From Niastella vici (lineage in GTDB: Bacteria > Bacteroidota > Bacteroidia > Chitinophagales > Chitinophagaceae), in contig NZ_LVYD01000052.1 in NCBI RefSeq assembly GCF_002077945.1, forward strand, positions 110,627-174,626: DNA of 64,000 nucleotides. Reading direction: 5' to 3'. Made by a program: the position numbers and the translations under genes. Shown here piece by piece: positions 57,029 to 64,000 of the stretch. A model generated the notes under the pieces. It was not told the origin of the DNA, did not search any database, and saw only the letters and a program-made list of their open reading frames with translations. Within the stretch, counting starts at the first letter, position 1. Every line of letters starts with the position of its first letter.

Positions 57029-57475
57029 ATGGAAATAATACTGATACAAGACGTAGATAACCTGGGTGGGGCCAACGAGGTAGTTAAAGTACGCAATGGC
57101 TATGCCCGTAACTTTCTTATTCCCCAAAAGTTTGCAGTAGAAGCCAGTCCTTCTAACCTCAAACAATTAGAGGAAAAAAGAAAACAGATAGAAAAGAAAG
57201 AAAAGAAAATGCTTTCTGCTATCAATGAAGTAATTGCCAAACTGAAAGAAGGCGCCCTGAAGATCGGAGCTAAATCCGGCACCAGCGGCAAGATCTTCGG
57301 TAGCGTTACCTCTTTGCAACTGGCCCGCGCCATCCGCGAACAAAAAGGTTATGAGATCGATCGCAAAAAGATCACTCTGCCTGATGAAGTAAAAGAACTG
57401 GGCGCTTATAAGGCTACCATCGATTTCGGCAATGGTCATTCAACCGAGCTGGAATTTGAAGTAGTGGCTGAGTAA
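57029..57475 (+). CDS. rplI: 50S ribosomal protein L9
   Basis: A 148-aa L9 with the two typical domains. The N-terminal 23S-binding domain has MEIILIQDVDNLGGANEVVKVRNGYARNFL (in part VRNGYARNFLIP, about 22-33), a central helix rich in Lys and Glu, and a C-terminal domain with GKIFGSVTSLQLARAI. L9 influences translational fidelity. Last gene of the operon, followed by a terminator. Confidence 0.97.
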   Translation: MEIILIQDVDNLGGANEVVKVRNGYARNFLIPQKFAVEASPSNLKQLEEKRKQIEKKEKKMLSAINEVIAKLKEGALKIGAKSGTSGKIFGSVTSLQLARAIREQKGYEIDRKKITLPDEVKELGAYKATIDFGNGHSTELEFEVVAE

Positions 57476-57857
57476 TTTTGTTCCCACTTCAATAAAAATT
57501 AGCCTTTTCTGCCGCCTGGCAGGGAAGGCTTTTTCTTTTGCAACCATATGTAAATATTTATCATATTTCCGGCCCAACCCTACCTGGCCATAAACGGCCC
57601 GGTTTCCCGGAAAATACCCCTATTTTTTTCTAAGTACTTGTCTTAAATCAAGTCCGTATTTCCCGCAAACCCGCACCCTTAGTGCATGTCAGATTTTTTT
57701 TATTGTTTAAATCAAATTATTTCTCCTATCTTCATGTTTAGATTAATGTCTTAGTTCTCATGTTCTGCAGTGTCTTACCTGTTTTTCGGTTTCCTCAGTT
57801 CATTGTAGCAACTATTGCCATTATCCTTTTTTTCAGAACACTAAAATTTTCGTTACA
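57476..57857. other. Terminator region and long leader of the RRM gene
   Basis: Starts with the rplI terminator, then about 320 bp of T-rich DNA with no ORF before the RRM gene. I find no convincing -33/-7 pair; the leader may be long and structured. No other feature is seen. Confidence 0.5.
57501..57530 (+). terminator. Terminator of rpsF-rpsR-rplI
   Basis: A 13-bp stem with two G-U pairs (57501-57513 with 57518-57530), a GCCT loop, and TTTTTCTTTT after it. Confidence 0.88.
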
Positions 57858-58223
57858 ATGAACATTTATGTAGGGAACCTCTCCTGGCAAATGACCGATG
57901 AGGATTTAAGAACCCTGTTTGAGCAGTACGGCTCTGTTACATCTGCAAAAATTGTGAAAGACAAAACCAGCGGACGTAGCAAAGGTTTTGGATTCGTTGA
58001 AATGCCTGAGGACAGTGAAGCTCAGAACGCACTGACCAGCTTATACGAGTCTGAAGTTTTAGGCCGTAAGATTATCGTTAACGAAGCACAACCAAAACCA
58101 CAAGGTGGTGGCGGCGGCGGATTCAAAAAACGCAGCTTCGGTGGCGGCGGCGGCGGCGGTGGCTACAAAAAAGGTGGCTACAATCGCGGCGGTGGCGGCG
58201 GTGGATACAACCGGGATTATTAA
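57858..58223 (+). CDS. RRM RNA-binding protein with glycine-rich tail
   Basis: A 121-aa single-RRM protein, cytosolic. RNP2 is IYVGNL (3-8) and RNP1 is KGFGFVEM (42-49), the typical RNA-contact sequences. The Gly-rich C-terminus (about 85-121) alternates Gly with Lys, Tyr and Arg (GGYNRGG), resembling eukaryotic and cyanobacterial glycine-rich RNA-binding proteins. Related proteins often respond to cold; that role here is inference. It has a long T-rich leader and its own terminator. Confidence 0.93.
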   Translation: MNIYVGNLSWQMTDEDLRTLFEQYGSVTSAKIVKDKTSGRSKGFGFVEMPEDSEAQNALTSLYESEVLGRKIIVNEAQPKPQGGGGGGFKKRSFGGGGGGGGYKKGGYNRGGGGGGYNRDY

Positions 58224-58245
58224 TAAATCAACAAAGCCATTATAT

Positions 58246-58273
58246 AAATCCTTCCGGCATACCGGAAGGATTT
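58246..58273 (+). terminator. Terminator of the RRM gene
   Basis: A 12-bp perfect stem (AAATCCTTCCGG with CCGGAAGGATTT), 4-nt loop, nine T. Confidence 0.93.
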
Positions 58274-58788
58274 TTTTTTGCCCCCAGCCCTAAAAGGTAG
58301 CATCCTCCTTTACGCTTCTAACTACAACTTACAATTTCATTTGCTATAGGATCAGCCCTGCTGCAACATCACCCACGCGGATCCTGGCCCGCACCCGTAA
58401 TCGTTCACTTTGGGCTATAAACGGCGGTAACTGAGAAGGTCGAACGCATGAACTTACAAATTGCCGCCCTGACGGCCTCTGGCACACCCTTTTCATTTAA
58501 TTCTCTTTTAATATCAACTTAACGCCCAGTCAACATTAAGAGCCGAACTTACAATACATAAAAGGTTAAGCACCGGCGGGCATACATGTGGATTTTTCCC
58601 CACATATAGGACATTTTAATGCCTGTAAGAAGGAAAGGCACATCTTTTGCCTTTCTAAAGCGGTGTACAATATGCGCCTTGGGCAGGCACTAATTTCAGA
58701 CCAGATTTTTCCTCAACTGCTTACATTCTGTGGAATCGCATTTATAGACTGTGGAATCACTTGTAGAAATCTATAAACCGGAGAAAAT
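58274..58788. promoter_or_regulatory. Spacer with operator-like repeats before the GT-HAD fusion
   Basis: About 515 bp. Close to the gene start, CTGTGGAATC occurs twice, 21 bp apart (58728-58737, 58749-58758), and an 8-bp inverted repeat TTTATAGA / TCTATAAA (58741-58748 / 58770-58777) brackets the second copy. Two helical turns between copies suggest a regulator site. A short ORF at 58588-58776 overlaps these repeats and looks spurious. Confidence 0.5.
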
Positions 58789-60168
58789 ATGCTAACTGTA
58801 ATTATACCAGTTTTAAACGAAGAGAAAACGATTGGTAATGTGGTCAGGTTCTGTCAGCAATTTCCGCTGGTGAGCCAGATAATCGTAGTGGATGACAAGT
58901 CGGAAGATAATACGGTGAATATAGCCACTGAAACCGGTGCACAGGTCATCATCAGCCAGGTGCGCGGCAAAGGCATTTCCATGAAAGATGGTATTGCCAA
59001 AGCCACCAATGACATCATCATTTTCCTCGATGGCGATATTGATCCGTATCCCGAAGGCACCATCACCAATTTGGCCGCTCCCCTGCTGGCCGACGAAGCC
59101 GATTTTGTAAAAGGCAGTTTCGCCCGCAATGCCGGCCGCGTTACAGAGCTGGTGGCAAAACCATTACTGAACATCTTCTACCCCGGTTTATCCCATTTTG
59201 CCCAGCCACTCAGCGGCATGATAGCCGGTAAAAAATCATATTTCAAAAAGATCGATTTCTTTAATGATTATGGTGTCGACATCGGCATCCTCATCGATAT
59301 GTACCTGATGAAAGCGCGGGTGACCGAAGTGAACATCGGCTATATAGAAAATAAAAGCAAACCCTGGCAGGCACTGGGCAAAATGAGTAAAGAAGTATCC
59401 CGCGCCATCATCAGCAAAGCCCAGTTGCAGCATTCAGATACCATTAGTGAAGAAGAGATGCATTCGCTGGAGACCATCAACCGCGAAATGAATAAAACAC
59501 TGCGTGAGAAATTATCAGGCTTTCATAAAATGGCCATCTTCGATATGGACGATACCATTTTGCAGGGCCGCTTCATCGATGCCTGCGCTGCCGCATTTGG
59601 CTTTACCGCCAAGCTCGAAGACCTGCGCGCCCGCGAAAAAGACGCCATCATTCTTACCAAACGCATCGGTTCATTTTTAAAGGGCCGTACCATGGACGAG
59701 CTGCTCCATGTAGCCAGCCAAATTGAAATGGTAAGCGACATCAGGGAAGTGGTGGGAGAATTGAAAAACCGGGGCTATATCATCGGCATCATCAGCAACA
59801 GCTATACCCTCATCACCAACTTTGTACGGCAAAAGATAGGCGCCGATTTTTCCTATGCCAATCAGCTGGAGTTCTTTGAAGGAAAGGTGACCGGCGAAAT
59901 AAACCTGCCCTCCTATTTCTTTGGTTCGCCCGAAAGTGTATGCGGCCATTCCTATTGCAAAACCAACGCGCTGCAATATGCCTGCGAAAAATACAACGTG
60001 CCGCTTAAAAGTTGTATTGTAGTAGGTGACAGCCGCGACGACCGGTGTATGGTAGGGCATGCCGGTAAAGGCGTTGCCTTCTGCACAAAAGATGAATTAC
60101 TCGAAACCATAGCATTTAAAAATATAAAGGAGAACAGTTTTCAATCGCTCCTGGCGCTGGCCATATAA
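58789..60168 (+). CDS. GT81-like glycosyltransferase fused to a HAD phosphatase
   Basis: A 459-aa fusion. The N-terminal part (about 1-235) is a GT-A glycosyltransferase: PVLNEEKTI (7-15), GKGISMKDG (60-68), metal motif DGD (81-83). The segment FVKGSFARNAGRVTELVAKPLLN (about 106-128, in part GRVTELVAKPLLN) and QPLSGMIAG with YGVDIG closely follow GpgS (glucosyl-3-phosphoglycerate synthase). The C-terminal part (about 248-459) is a HAD-IB-like phosphatase: DMDDT (252-256), ISNS and GDSRDD. The fused design suggests one protein that makes a sugar-phosphoglycerate and dephosphorylates it to glucosyl- or mannosylglycerate, a compatible solute (inference). The Usp gene follows. Confidence 0.85.
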   Translation: MLTVIIPVLNEEKTIGNVVRFCQQFPLVSQIIVVDDKSEDNTVNIATETGAQVIISQVRGKGISMKDGIAKATNDIIIFLDGDIDPYPEGTITNLAAPLLADEADFVKGSFARNAGRVTELVAKPLLNIFYPGLSHFAQPLSGMIAGKKSYFKKIDFFNDYGVDIGILIDMYLMKARVTEVNIGYIENKSKPWQALGKMSKEVSRAIISKAQLQHSDTISEEEMHSLETINREMNKTLREKLSGFHKMAIFDMDDTILQGRFIDACAAAFGFTAKLEDLRAREKDAIILTKRIGSFLKGRTMDELLHVASQIEMVSDIREVVGELKNRGYIIGIISNSYTLITNFVRQKIGADFSYANQLEFFEGKVTGEINLPSYFFGSPESVCGHSYCKTNALQYACEKYNVPLKSCIVVGDSRDDRCMVGHAGKGVAFCTKDELLETIAFKNIKENSFQSLLALAI

Positions 60169-60243
60169 GGGCGCCCGGGGTCAAAGGTCTGATGAAGCGA
60201 ATAGTAAACCACATTTCTAACAGTAAACCTAAAACGAACGTCT

Positions 60244-61116
60244 ATGCCAGGAAAATTATATAACATACTGGTGCCGGTTGATTTCTCCGGCCGCAGCAAG
60301 TGGGCCATCACAAAGGCTATTGAACTGGCTAATACCTTCCAGTGCAATATTCACCTGGTACACGTAGTATCGAAGAACCTGCTGCCACTGATACCCATTG
60401 ACGCCAGCATGCTGCTTCCTTACGACATTACTGGCGATCTTAACCATGCCCGCAAAAAACTGGAATTACTGAAAGAAACCTATCAGCATCATTTATGTGG
60501 TGAAGGTAAGATCGAGATCAGCCTGTTACAGGGCCGGCCAAGCCAGCAACTGGTAAAATACATTGAACAATACGATATGGACCTGGTGGTAGTGGGATTG
60601 TCAAAATTCAATCTTATACACCGGATCCTATCTTCCGTTTCTATCAGCCAGCTGGCACGCAAAACCAATGTGCCTGCGCTGGCCATCAGGTCGAGCGGGT
60701 TGGTGAGCCATTTTAAAAAGATCGTATTACCGCTCACCAATGAAGTACCGGTGCGCCGCATAAAGTTCACCACGCTGCTGGCACGTACCTTCCAAAGCAC
60801 GGTATACCTCGTTAGTTTGCGCAAGGAAGATAATGCCGCAGAAATAGTACTTGATAAAACACTGGAAGTAATACAAAGCCTGAGCACAATACCGGTGCAA
60901 TGCTTTTTGCTGGAAGGTAAGAACCTGGCCAAGAGCACGCTTGAGTTTTCAAAACGCATCAATGCCGACCTCATCATGGCTAATCCGCTCAAAGAATTCC
61001 ATATGCCCGGTTGGTGGAACCGTATAACGCGTAAGTTGTTATCGTATGGTTCAAAGATCCCTGTTATCACTGTTGATAAGAATAGCGAACAGGCATCAAC
61101 CAATCCCCCATCGTAA
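60244..61116 (+). CDS. Universal stress protein, tandem Usp domains
   Basis: A 290-aa protein with two Usp folds (about 1-147 and 153-285). The first begins KLYNILVPVDFSGRSKWAI (in part ILVPVDFSGRS), and ends with PALAIRSS. The ATP-binding pattern G-x2-G-x9-G-S/T is degenerate: only the first Gly (VVVGLSKFN) is clear, so ATP binding is doubtful. The second half ends PVITVDKNS. It follows the GT-HAD gene by 75 bp and has a terminator, so co-expression under stress is plausible. Confidence 0.9.
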   Translation: MPGKLYNILVPVDFSGRSKWAITKAIELANTFQCNIHLVHVVSKNLLPLIPIDASMLLPYDITGDLNHARKKLELLKETYQHHLCGEGKIEISLLQGRPSQQLVKYIEQYDMDLVVVGLSKFNLIHRILSSVSISQLARKTNVPALAIRSSGLVSHFKKIVLPLTNEVPVRRIKFTTLLARTFQSTVYLVSLRKEDNAAEIVLDKTLEVIQSLSTIPVQCFLLEGKNLAKSTLEFSKRINADLIMANPLKEFHMPGWWNRITRKLLSYGSKIPVITVDKNSEQASTNPPS

Positions 61117-61140
61117 CACGTTTTGTTTTTTTAGATAAAG

Positions 61141-61168
61141 AAAAGCACTGCCTCATGGCGGTGCTTTT
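61141..61168 (+). terminator. Terminator of the Usp gene
   Basis: A 12-bp stem with one G-U pair (61141-61152 with 61157-61168) and TCAT loop; T-rich tail. It shows that the upstream start (61155) proposed for the next ORF is not real. Confidence 0.8.
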
Positions 61169-61220
61169 GCTTTTGGCGGAATTCGTTTATTTTTACTGCA
61201 CAAAACCCTTTCGCCCTTAT

Positions 61221-61790
61221 ATGAAAGCTTTTATCCTTCTGTTGTTTACTACTATCTGTCTCCGATCATTTGCACAAACCGGCAACATCAAAAGAAACGC
61301 CGTATTCCTGAGCTTTGAAGAATTTAAAAACAATACGCCTTCTATTCACCCTATTCATATATTCCTGGAACAAACCGCAGAGGATGAATACACCCTGAAG
61401 TACCAGGATTCAACAGGCAATACAGAAAAATATAAAAGATCTGTCTGGGGATTTTCTGACAGTGAGGATGTTTATATTAGATACAATAAACATTATGCAA
61501 AATTCATGGCCATCGGCAGGATCTGTGTATTTAAATATTTACAGGAGTCACAAACACAATGGAGTGCAAGTCAGCCTGGTTTTGCAAGTGTCAGATACAA
61601 AACCAAAGAAGTAGAAAAGTCATATATACTTGATGTTAATACCGGCGATATAATTACCCTAAAAGTATCTGCTGTTAAAAAGCTGATAGCTGATGACACG
61701 GAGTTATTGGCAGAATATGATCAGCTTCCTGAATATAACCAGGAAAGGGACAAGCTCACATATATAACAAAATACAACGAACGCCACTAA
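61221..61790 (+). CDS. Secreted hypothetical protein, 189 aa
   Basis: No family recognised. From the ATG at 61221 it has a signal peptide (about 1-19, LRSFAQ) and a charged mature part of about 170 aa with many Lys, Asp and Tyr residues. Words such as FLSFEEFKNNTPS and KSYILDVNTGDIITL suggest a beta-rich periplasmic domain. The base composition is more AT-rich than the neighbours. It lies between the Usp gene and the V8 protease; no operon is evident. Confidence 0.75.
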   Translation: MKAFILLLFTTICLRSFAQTGNIKRNAVFLSFEEFKNNTPSIHPIHIFLEQTAEDEYTLKYQDSTGNTEKYKRSVWGFSDSEDVYIRYNKHYAKFMAIGRICVFKYLQESQTQWSASQPGFASVRYKTKEVEKSYILDVNTGDIITLKVSAVKKLIADDTELLAEYDQLPEYNQERDKLTYITKYNERH

Positions 61791-62280
61791 ATCAATACAG
61801 CTTTATTTATGTTCAAACAACATAATGCAAGCGCCTGCTGTTCATAATTATTTTATATGAAAAGCAAAAGAATATAAAATATACTCTATACCTTTAAAAG
61901 GAGAAGTGGAGGGTAGTTGTTATTATTGCAAGGAAAAGTTTACGAGAACCATAACCGTCCAACGTCTTGATTTCACCTCATAAGAAGGCCTATGAGGATC
62001 TATAGAGGTAATTACCTCCCCATCATTATCCGGAATACTCAAAGGCTCTGTACCGGTCCCACGCTATTCATTGTTTCGGTTAATGAAAACTGTTAAACAC
62101 CATTACCTCTCAACAAATCATCTCCCGTTACCCCATACATAGGTAATATGGTTTCACTGTAATGAAAGGTTAAGATCGATCATTAACGGATCTGCATTGC
62201 ACCGTACTGTTTTATTACAGCACTGTTTGTTATGCCCTGCCGCTTCAGCACTTCATTACAATAACCAAAAAAACTAATTT
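61791..62280. promoter_or_regulatory. Spacer with AGGTAAT half-sites before the protease gene
   Basis: About 490 bp without a gene. A 14-bp perfect palindrome GAGGTAATTACCTC (62005-62018) is joined by half-sites ATTACCT (62102-62108) and AGGTAAT (62141-62147), which can also pair with each other. A hairpin CCTCATA / TATGAGG (61976-61997) precedes them. Confidence 0.55.
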
Positions 62281-63309
62281 ATGAAGCCAAAGACTTTCTC
62301 TGAGACACTGCGACCAAAGAATGGAAACGACAAAGATCCAATTTTAGCCACAACGCCTACACCCAGTTTGATTGAAACCTTACCCGGCCAATCATACATG
62401 AGTACCGAAACAGAAACGGAAACAGAGATCGAGGCAGTAGAAGGCTTTAAGCTTACCAAACCAGGAGAAGCCGATAAGGAAGTGTATAACAAACTAAGTA
62501 CAGAAACTGAAATGGCATTTTCTACTTCACTGGAAGAGGCCGGGACAGAATTTACAGAAGAAGTAACAGAAGGCGTATTTACCCGCGATGCTTTTTTTGC
62601 AAGCTATCCTGAATTATATGAAAGAAGCGTTGCAGAAGTCATCATTGGCACCGATGACCGTGTTCGCATTTCCCCCACCACCACCTTCCCCTGGCGGGCC
62701 ATTTGCGCATTACGCATTACCGCACAGGATAACAGCCGTTGGATAGGCACAGGCTGGCTGGTAGCTCCCCGCACTGTAATTACTGCCGGGCACTGCGTTT
62801 ATATGCATGCACAGGGTGGCTGGCCCAAGAGCATTGAAGTAATACCCGGTTTAAATGATAGTGTTCGGCCCTATGGCTCCTGCGTAGGCACTTCTTTCAG
62901 AAGCGTTGCAGGCTGGGTAAACGACAAAAAAAGAGAGTATGACTATGGTTGTATCATTTTACCACGCGATTGCCGGCCCGGCGATAAAACCGGCGTATTC
63001 GGCTTTGCCGTAAAAGACAATCCCTATCTCTTGAGCGCCTACCTCAACCTCTCAGGCTATCCGGGCGACAAAGGCGGCAACCAGCAATGGTTTATGGCCC
63101 GTAAAGCAAAATCTGTTGCGCCCCGGGTTATTTATTATGAAATTGATACTATGGGCGGACAAAGCGGTTCTCCGGTTTGGATTAAGGTTGGAAATGCCCG
63201 CTATGCAGTTGGCATTCATACCAACGGTTTAATTTCCGGAAATTCAGCCACCCGAATTGTACAGCCTGTTTTCAATAATCTCCAGGCATGGAAAAATCTG
63301 GGCATGTAA
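62281..63309 (+). CDS. V8-type (glutamyl endopeptidase-like) serine protease
   Basis: A 342-aa trypsin-fold protease. The triad is H171 in TAGHCVY, D221 in EYDYG and S295 in GGQSGSPVW, matching the V8/S1B family, which often cuts after acidic residues. The first 120 residues are a Glu/Thr-rich segment (STETETETEIEAVE), perhaps a propeptide. There is no signal peptide or membrane helix, so export is unclear; it could act in the cytosol or be secreted by an unusual route. It overlaps the following membrane-anchored gene by 22 bp. Confidence 0.9.
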   Translation: MKPKTFSETLRPKNGNDKDPILATTPTPSLIETLPGQSYMSTETETETEIEAVEGFKLTKPGEADKEVYNKLSTETEMAFSTSLEEAGTEFTEEVTEGVFTRDAFFASYPELYERSVAEVIIGTDDRVRISPTTTFPWRAICALRITAQDNSRWIGTGWLVAPRTVITAGHCVYMHAQGGWPKSIEVIPGLNDSVRPYGSCVGTSFRSVAGWVNDKKREYDYGCIILPRDCRPGDKTGVFGFAVKDNPYLLSAYLNLSGYPGDKGGNQQWFMARKAKSVAPRVIYYEIDTMGGQSGSPVWIKVGNARYAVGIHTNGLISGNSATRIVQPVFNNLQAWKNLGM

Positions 63310-63662
63310 CCAAACAAAAGAGGAAAGGATGGCTGTGGATCACTGTCATCCTTTCCTGCTTTCTGATCGCATACTGGTTGATCAAAAACAACACTTATAC
63401 CATGACAACCGCTTCCACCTCTGTAAAAGGAGTGCTGTATAAATCTGCTACCGGCGCCCCCATTGAAGGGGCCATTGTTATGATCGCCGAAGGCAGCTAT
63501 GAGCATCCTGATATCGCTGCACAAAGTGATGAACAGGGCAATTTTTACCTGCCCAACATTCAGGTTCCCGGCACATATACCTTGCTAATTAATTATAGCA
63601 ACGAATCGAAAAGGTTAACAGTGCATATTACCAAAGACAGTGTACTAAGAATACCATTGTAA
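63288..63662 (+). CDS. Membrane-anchored carboxypeptidase-regulatory-like protein
   Basis: A 124-aa protein. A basic N-terminus (KQKRKG) and one membrane helix (about 14-33) anchor a carboxypeptidase regulatory-like beta-sandwich (about 43-124; SVKGVLYKSATGAPIEGAIV, in part GAPIEGAIVMI, and DEQGNFYLPNI). This fold is common in T9SS and SusC-type proteins. Its start lies within the protease gene, so the two are translated together and it may anchor or regulate the protease (inference). Confidence 0.85.
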   Translation: MEKSGHVTKQKRKGWLWITVILSCFLIAYWLIKNNTYTMTTASTSVKGVLYKSATGAPIEGAIVMIAEGSYEHPDIAAQSDEQGNFYLPNIQVPGTYTLLINYSNESKRLTVHITKDSVLRIPL

Positions 63663-64000
63663 AACAGACACTTATTTATTTTCAATTGCGTTTAACTGGA
63701 TTATTATACTGTAATGATGGAATATTTTACTGTACTGAAAAAACAGAATAATTGTTCAAACGCAGTTTAACAGACTGATTAACTATCAGTTAGGAAGATA
63801 TTTTCTTTCGCCACATTTCAATTTCCTCCACATTTTGCTAACATTTCCTAGGAGTAAATATTTATTCCTGCAAAATCTTTATGTCAATCTATTTTTTGTT
63901 TGCATTATAATTTGCAACTTTGCAGTAGGATAAGGTTTAATGGTTAATGGTATTTGATTAGTGTAGGGTCGCCTGTAAAAAGGCGACCTTTCTTTTTTAA
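63663..64000 (+). ncRNA. Possible small RNA at the window edge and flanking spacer
   Basis: The last 338 bp hold no protein gene. TTTGCA occurs three times (63899, 63911, 63919), resembling promoter boxes. About 45 nt after the last copy a hairpin GGTCGCC / GGCGACC (63967-63988) is followed by TTTCTTTTTT, a clear terminator. A transcript of about 60-70 nt (near 63930-63998) would be a small RNA or an attenuator of a gene outside the window. The promoter spacing is not ideal. Confidence 0.35.

Noticed and set aside
58105..58293. Alternative Ala/Lys-rich ORF in the RRM gene tail
   Set aside because: It is the frame-shifted reading of the glycine-rich GGC/GGT repeats.
58588..58776. 62-aa plus-strand ORF before the GT-HAD gene
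   Set aside because: Cys- and His-rich with no domain; overlaps operator-like repeats.
60489..61103. 204-aa minus-strand ORF opposite the Usp gene
   Set aside because: Antisense shadow without motifs.
61155..61220. Upstream start for the 189-aa secreted protein
   Set aside because: It begins inside the Usp terminator hairpin; the ATG at 61221 starts a normal signal peptide.

Overview
The window looks like chromosomal DNA of a gliding-type Bacteroidota, most likely a Chitinophagaceae member (Niastella/Chitinophaga-like). The reasons are a full-length type IX secretion (T9SS) translocon gene sprA, cargo proteins with both T9SS C-terminal signal types, Bacteroidota-restricted families (PorD/DUF4835, DUF4296, DUF5916, PdeM), the short Bacteroidota-type omega subunit, and promoters of the TTTG / TAnnTTTG type. 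The family placement is inference. I see no tRNA, rRNA, CRISPR array, transposase or prophage.

Layout. 1-10.2 kb: a PLP-dependent Cys/Met-metabolism enzyme cut by the window edge, fabH, ruvA and sprA. 10.3-18.2 kb (mostly minus): a small secreted protein, an SDR oxidoreductase, a PKD/CHU_C surface protein, an alpha/beta hydrolase, a DUF4105 membrane protein and guaB, divergent from an XRE-S24 self-cleaving-type regulator. 19.4-23.5 kb: a DUF5916 outer-membrane protein converging on an overlapping histone-deacetylase-like/pdeM pair. 23.7-30.5 kb: a signalling island with two short one-TM histidine kinases, three NarL-type response regulators, two related 7-TM proteins and a 125-aa orphan. 30.5-36.0 kb (minus): scoAB, then coaBC-porD-DUF4296 and bamD-rpoZ. 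36.2-40.9 kb: an OmpA-family protein, a polyprenyl synthase and recJ. 41.1-48.3 kb: an AraC regulator and a complete RND efflux operon. 48.5-56.2 kb: htpG, a small membrane protein and a 1645-aa T9SS cargo with a PHP/CehA-type metallohydrolase domain. 56.3-58.2 kb: rpsF-rpsR-rplI and a glycine-rich RRM protein. 58.8-63.7 kb: a GT81-like glycosyltransferase fused to a HAD phosphatase, a universal stress protein, a secreted hypothetical, and a V8-type protease overlapping a membrane-anchored beta-sandwich protein.

How it fits together. Much of the window serves the cell envelope: SprA exports proteins such as the 877-aa (type B signal) and 1645-aa (type A signal) cargo, PorD and BamD support outer-membrane assembly, and OmpA links outer membrane and wall. 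Housekeeping genes (fabH, guaB, coaBC, rpoZ, recJ, ruvA, ribosomal proteins, htpG) lie between them. The points most worth a second look are the GT81-HAD fusion with its operator-like upstream repeats, the 7TM-kinase-regulator island, the heptamer-repeat spacers, the signal-less V8 protease with its AGGTAAT half-sites, and a possible small RNA at the right edge.
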